A DNA stretch of 64,000 nucleotides from Sediminibacterium sp. TEGAF015 (GTDB lineage Bacteria > Bacteroidota > Bacteroidia > Chitinophagales > Chitinophagaceae): assembly GCF_025997995.1 (NCBI RefSeq), contig NZ_AP026683.1, forward strand, positions 1,240,501 to 1,304,500, written 5' to 3'. Positions within the stretch are counted from its first letter, which is position 1, and each line of letters opens with the position of its first letter. Both the position numbers and the translations under genes were made by a program. Below are positions 61,193 through 64,000 of this stretch, piece by piece. The notes beneath the pieces were generated by a model, which was given only the letters and a program-made list of their open reading frames with translations, was not told the DNA's origin and made no database searches.

Positions 61193-64000
61193 GCTTTTTC
61201 TTATTTCGTTTTAATAATTTCTTGAGCTTATGCAAGAGTTTGGACTCATTATAACTATGCACATAATGTTCTGATAATGGGCTTTCATCTTCATCTCTGA
61301 TTAGATGTTTACCTTCAGCCATTTTACCAACGATATAATACAATCCCGGAATAATAATTACGCCAAAAATGGTTCCGAATAACATCCCCCCTAAGGCAGA
61401 AGAGCCAATAGTTCTGTTACCAACCGCTCCCGGACCATGAGCTACTACTAATGGGATTAATCCGGCAACAAATGCAAATGAAGTCATTAGAATTGGTCGA
61501 AAACGAACTTTTGATCCCTCAATAGCAGCTTCCAAAACACTGGCACCTTGCTGATGCTTTTGTACAGCAAATTCAACAATCAGGATTGCATTTTTCCCTA
61601 AGAGTCCAACGAGCATAATTAAGCCCATTTGGGCATATATATCATTCGCCAGCCCCATCATTTTCAATAGCATAAATGAACCGAAAACACCTACAGGAAG
61701 CGACAATATCACCGCAATTGGAATAATAAAACTTTCATACTGTGCAGCAAGCAACAGATATACGAAAATCAATACTACTATAAAAATATACAGTGCTTCA
61801 TTACCCCTGTTAGCTTCATCAAATGAAAGACCTTCCCATGCAATATCATAGCCTTGTGGTAAAGTTGCCTTTGCCACTTCACGAATGGCATCAATAGCAT
61901 CCCCACTTGTGTATCCTTTTGCAGGGATCCCTTTGATAGAAGAAGATGTGTACAAATTAAATCTGGTGATTTCATTGGGTCCCTGTGTCTTTTTCATCGT
62001 CATGAACGCAGAATAGGGAACCATTTCATCTTTATCGTTTTTGATAAATAAATTCAAAATATCACTGGGTAACTTTCTGTATTCCGGAGCAGACTGGGTA
62101 TATACTTTAAAGAAGTTTCCAAAACGAATAAACCCTTGTTCATATGTACTACCTAAAAGTATATCCAAGTTATCCATGGCCTTGCCAATGGAGACACCTT
62201 TTTGCATAGCAAGTTCATTATCAATAACCAACTCGTATTGTGGATAATTAGCAGCGAAAAAAGTAAAGAGACCCGTTAGTTCTTTGCGCTTTTGCAACGC
62301 AGCCATGAAATTCTTGTTCACTTTATCAAACTCCTGGTAATCAACAGTTGCATTTTTATCCAACATTCTTAAAGAGAACCCGTCAGAAGATCCATAACCG
62401 GGAACTGCAGGTGGTTCAAAATACTCAATAACCGCTCCAAGGTCTTTTGTTTTTTCTTCTAACTCTTCCACAATCTCTTTCACAGAATGATGTCGCTGAG
62501 ACCAATCTTTCAGATTTATCAAACAGGTTCCTGCATTGGACCCTCTACCTTCAGTTAGAATTTCATACCCTGCTAAAGAAGATACCGATTGTATCCCATC
62601 TACTTCTTCTGCTATTTTTTGAAGCTTCCGTGCAACATCATTGGTTCTTTCTAAAGTTGCACCGGGAGGTGTCTGAATAATCGCGTATATCATACCCTGA
62701 TCTTCATTGGGTATAAATCCTGAGGGCAAGGTTTTATTTACCCAGAAAATTCCGCCACAAAAAGCCAATAAAATAGCATAGGTTACTAGTTGTCGGTTGG
62801 CAATTAATTTCAACAATCCCGTATATCGATTGGTAACAATATCAAATCTTTTATTAAACCAATTGATAAACATTGTTATTGGCGATTTGCTTGGTGGCTT
62901 TCCATGTGTATTCTTTAAAATCATGGCACAGAGTACAGGTGTAAGTGTTAATGCCACAATACCAGACAGCACAATAGAACTGGCCATTGTAATAGAGAAC
63001 TGTCTGTAGAAAATGCCTACTGGACCAGTCATAAATGCCACGGGTATAAAAACCGCAGACATCACTAAAGTAATCGCAATAATGGCCCCACTTATTTCAC
63101 CCAATACTTTCTTAACTGCAGCAAAAGGTGTCATATGTTCTTCATGCATTTTGGCATGAACAGCTTCTACTACAACAATGGCATTATCCACAACTATACC
63201 AATTGCCAGTACGAGTGCAAAAAGCGTAACCAGATTAATGGTTAGCCCAAACATTTGCATGAACAGAAAAGTTCCAACCAGAGATACCGGCACGGCCAGA
63301 ATAGGAATCAGGGTAGATCTCCAATCTCCTAAAAAGATGAATACAACCAGTGCAACCAATAAAAATGCCTCAATCAAGGTATGTAATACTTTATCTATAG
63401 ATGCATTTACAAATTTTGAAACATCATAATTGACTTCATATTCCATGCCTGGAGGAAAGTCTTTTTTCAATTCCTCCAGCTTTACTTTTACCTGCTCAAT
63501 TACTTTACTGGCATTACTTCCGAAATTTTGTTTTAATACAATAGATGCAGCCGGATATCCATCTTTATTAGAGTAAATATCAAAAAACTCACTACCTAAT
63601 TCAACTTCCGCTATATCCTTCAACTTCAAACTTTCCCCATCAGGATTTGCTTTAACAATAATATTCTCATACTCTTCCGGCTTATTAAATCTGCCTTTGT
63701 AAGTAAGCACGTATTCCAATGACTGAGCAGTTTTTCCGGATGCCTGTCCAAGTCTTCCAGGTCTACCAATTACACTCTGTTCATTCATTGCTTCCATCAC
63801 TTCTTCGGTAGAAATATTATAGGCACGCATCCTGTCGGGCTTAAGCCAAATACGCATAGCAAACTGTCTGCTTCCTAAAATTTGGGCTCTACCCATACCC
63901 TTGATTCTCTGCAACTCTGGCAATACGCTAACATTTGCATAGTTGTAGAGAAATTTCTCATCTGCATTTTTATCCTTACTATACAAATTCACATACATCA
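61179..64000 (-). CDS. RND multidrug efflux permease (HAE1/AcrB type), N-terminus outside window
   Basis: About 940 codons in the window; the frame is open at the right edge, and roughly the first 130 residues (TM1 and the start of the porter domain) are missing. PNEDQGMIYAIIQTPPGAT (the second-half porter start), the TM4 segment GIVVDNAIVVVEAV, the TM10 GLLGKNAILIVEFAV and SKVRFRPILMTSFAFVAGLI are HAE1 family features. At the proton-relay pair of TM4 the sequence is VDN instead of VDD, so the second Asp is Asn. The protein ends with a basic 50-residue tail. A periplasmic adaptor gene is expected upstream, outside the window. Confidence 0.92.
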   Translation of the reverse strand, partial: MYVNLYSKDKNADEKFLYNYANVSVLPELQRIKGMGRAQILGSRQFAMRIWLKPDRMRAYNISTEEVMEAMNEQSVIGRPGRLGQASGKTAQSLEYVLTYKGRFNKPEEYENIIVKANPDGESLKLKDIAEVELGSEFFDIYSNKDGYPAASIVLKQNFGSNASKVIEQVKVKLEELKKDFPPGMEYEVNYDVSKFVNASIDKVLHTLIEAFLLVALVVFIFLGDWRSTLIPILAVPVSLVGTFLFMQMFGLTINLVTLFALVLAIGIVVDNAIVVVEAVHAKMHEEHMTPFAAVKKVLGEISGAIIAITLVMSAVFIPVAFMTGPVGIFYRQFSITMASSIVLSGIVALTLTPVLCAMILKNTHGKPPSKSPITMFINWFNKRFDIVTNRYTGLLKLIANRQLVTYAILLAFCGGIFWVNKTLPSGFIPNEDQGMIYAIIQTPPGATLERTNDVARKLQKIAEEVDGIQSVSSLAGYEILTEGRGSNAGTCLINLKDWSQRHHSVKEIVEELEEKTKDLGAVIEYFEPPAVPGYGSSDGFSLRMLDKNATVDYQEFDKVNKNFMAALQKRKELTGLFTFFAANYPQYELVIDNELAMQKGVSIGKAMDNLDILLGSTYEQGFIRFGNFFKVYTQSAPEYRKLPSDILNLFIKNDKDEMVPYSAFMTMKKTQGPNEITRFNLYTSSSIKGIPAKGYTSGDAIDAIREVAKATLPQGYDIAWEGLSFDEANRGNEALYIFIVVLIFVYLLLAAQYESFIIPIAVILSLPVGVFGSFMLLKMMGLANDIYAQMGLIMLVGLLGKNAILIVEFAVQKHQQGASVLEAAIEGSKVRFRPILMTSFAFVAGLIPLVVAHGPGAVGNRTIGSSALGGMLFGTIFGVIIIPGLYYIVGKMAEGKHLIRDEDESPLSEHYVHSYNESKLLHKLKKLLKRNKKKHEEK

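Noticed and set aside
1-64000. CRISPR arrays, tRNA or rRNA genes, insertion sequences, large repeats
   Set aside because: No regularly spaced repeats, cloverleaf-like or rRNA-like sequence, transposase gene or long direct repeats seen in the intergenic regions.

Overview
The window is a dense, low-GC bacterial chromosome segment from the Bacteroidota. It is most likely from the Chitinophagaceae (Sediminibacterium-like); that placement is inferred from the gene repertoire, since no rRNA is present. Supporting signs are repeated TAnnTTTG promoter motifs close to start codons, few clear Shine-Dalgarno sequences, and lineage-typical genes: GIN-domain lipoprotein, DUF4199, the alternative CcmD family, a ligase-associated DEXH helicase with PdeM, metZ-type sulfhydrylase and an S24-type XRE regulator. 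I see no rRNA, tRNA, insertion sequence, prophage or CRISPR array, and no gene-free stretch above 300 bp.

Layout. 1-4773 (minus) is the end of a surface-polysaccharide locus: an edge-truncated methyltransferase, dTDP-rhamnose reductase, UDP-xylose synthase, UDP-glucose dehydrogenase and a sugar aminotransferase. Divergent from it is Kdo transferase (waaA). 6-12 kb holds tdk, ccmB, AMP nucleosidase, an orphan HsdR-N-like protein, glutamate dehydrogenase and ccmC-ccmD. 12-27 kb is mostly housekeeping: queA, a long minus-strand run (Ldh-type dehydrogenase, GH19 enzyme, lysC, a carboxypeptidase-like regulatory protein, YitT, Pr6Pr, DUF1801), ssb, mnmA, rsmB-like, odhB-sucA and rpsT. 27-30 kb is a GIN lipoprotein/response regulator/histidine kinase operon. 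30-37 kb (plus) is guaA, a periplasmic binding protein, a tiny DUF2256 zinc-ribbon protein, a ligase-associated DEXH helicase, PdeM and an HDAC-like hydrolase.

37-48 kb holds OsmC, an XRE/S24 regulator, an M14 peptidase, surE, a BlaI/BlaR1-like pair lying between surE and lpxB, lpxB and a penicillin-acylase-family enzyme. 48-54 kb holds the divergent methionine genes metX/metZ, TRIC and DUF4199 membrane proteins, a GH13 lipoprotein and a fused GpgS-like glycosyltransferase/HAD phosphatase. 54-57.5 kb is a DoxX / SbtA-type bicarbonate permease / unknown soluble protein / small membrane protein operon next to a divergent CbbR-like LysR gene. 57.5-64 kb holds small membrane proteins, a deletion remnant of a DUF4242 gene, a DUF2975/XRE pair and the end of an RND efflux operon cut by the window edge.

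Most notable systems: (1) a BlaR1-like M56 protease whose extracytoplasmic part carries an apparently intact peptidoglycan amidase, a TonB-plug-like segment and a TonB C-terminal domain, paired with BlaI and three palindromic operators at exact 20-bp spacing; (2) a single-chain GpgS-like synthase plus phosphatase, probably a bifunctional glycosylglycerate synthase; (3) an SbtA operon in an apparent heterotroph, with a possible zinc-ligand-less carbonic-anhydrase-like protein where SbtB might be expected and a CbbR-like regulator. Their functions are inferences from motifs and context.
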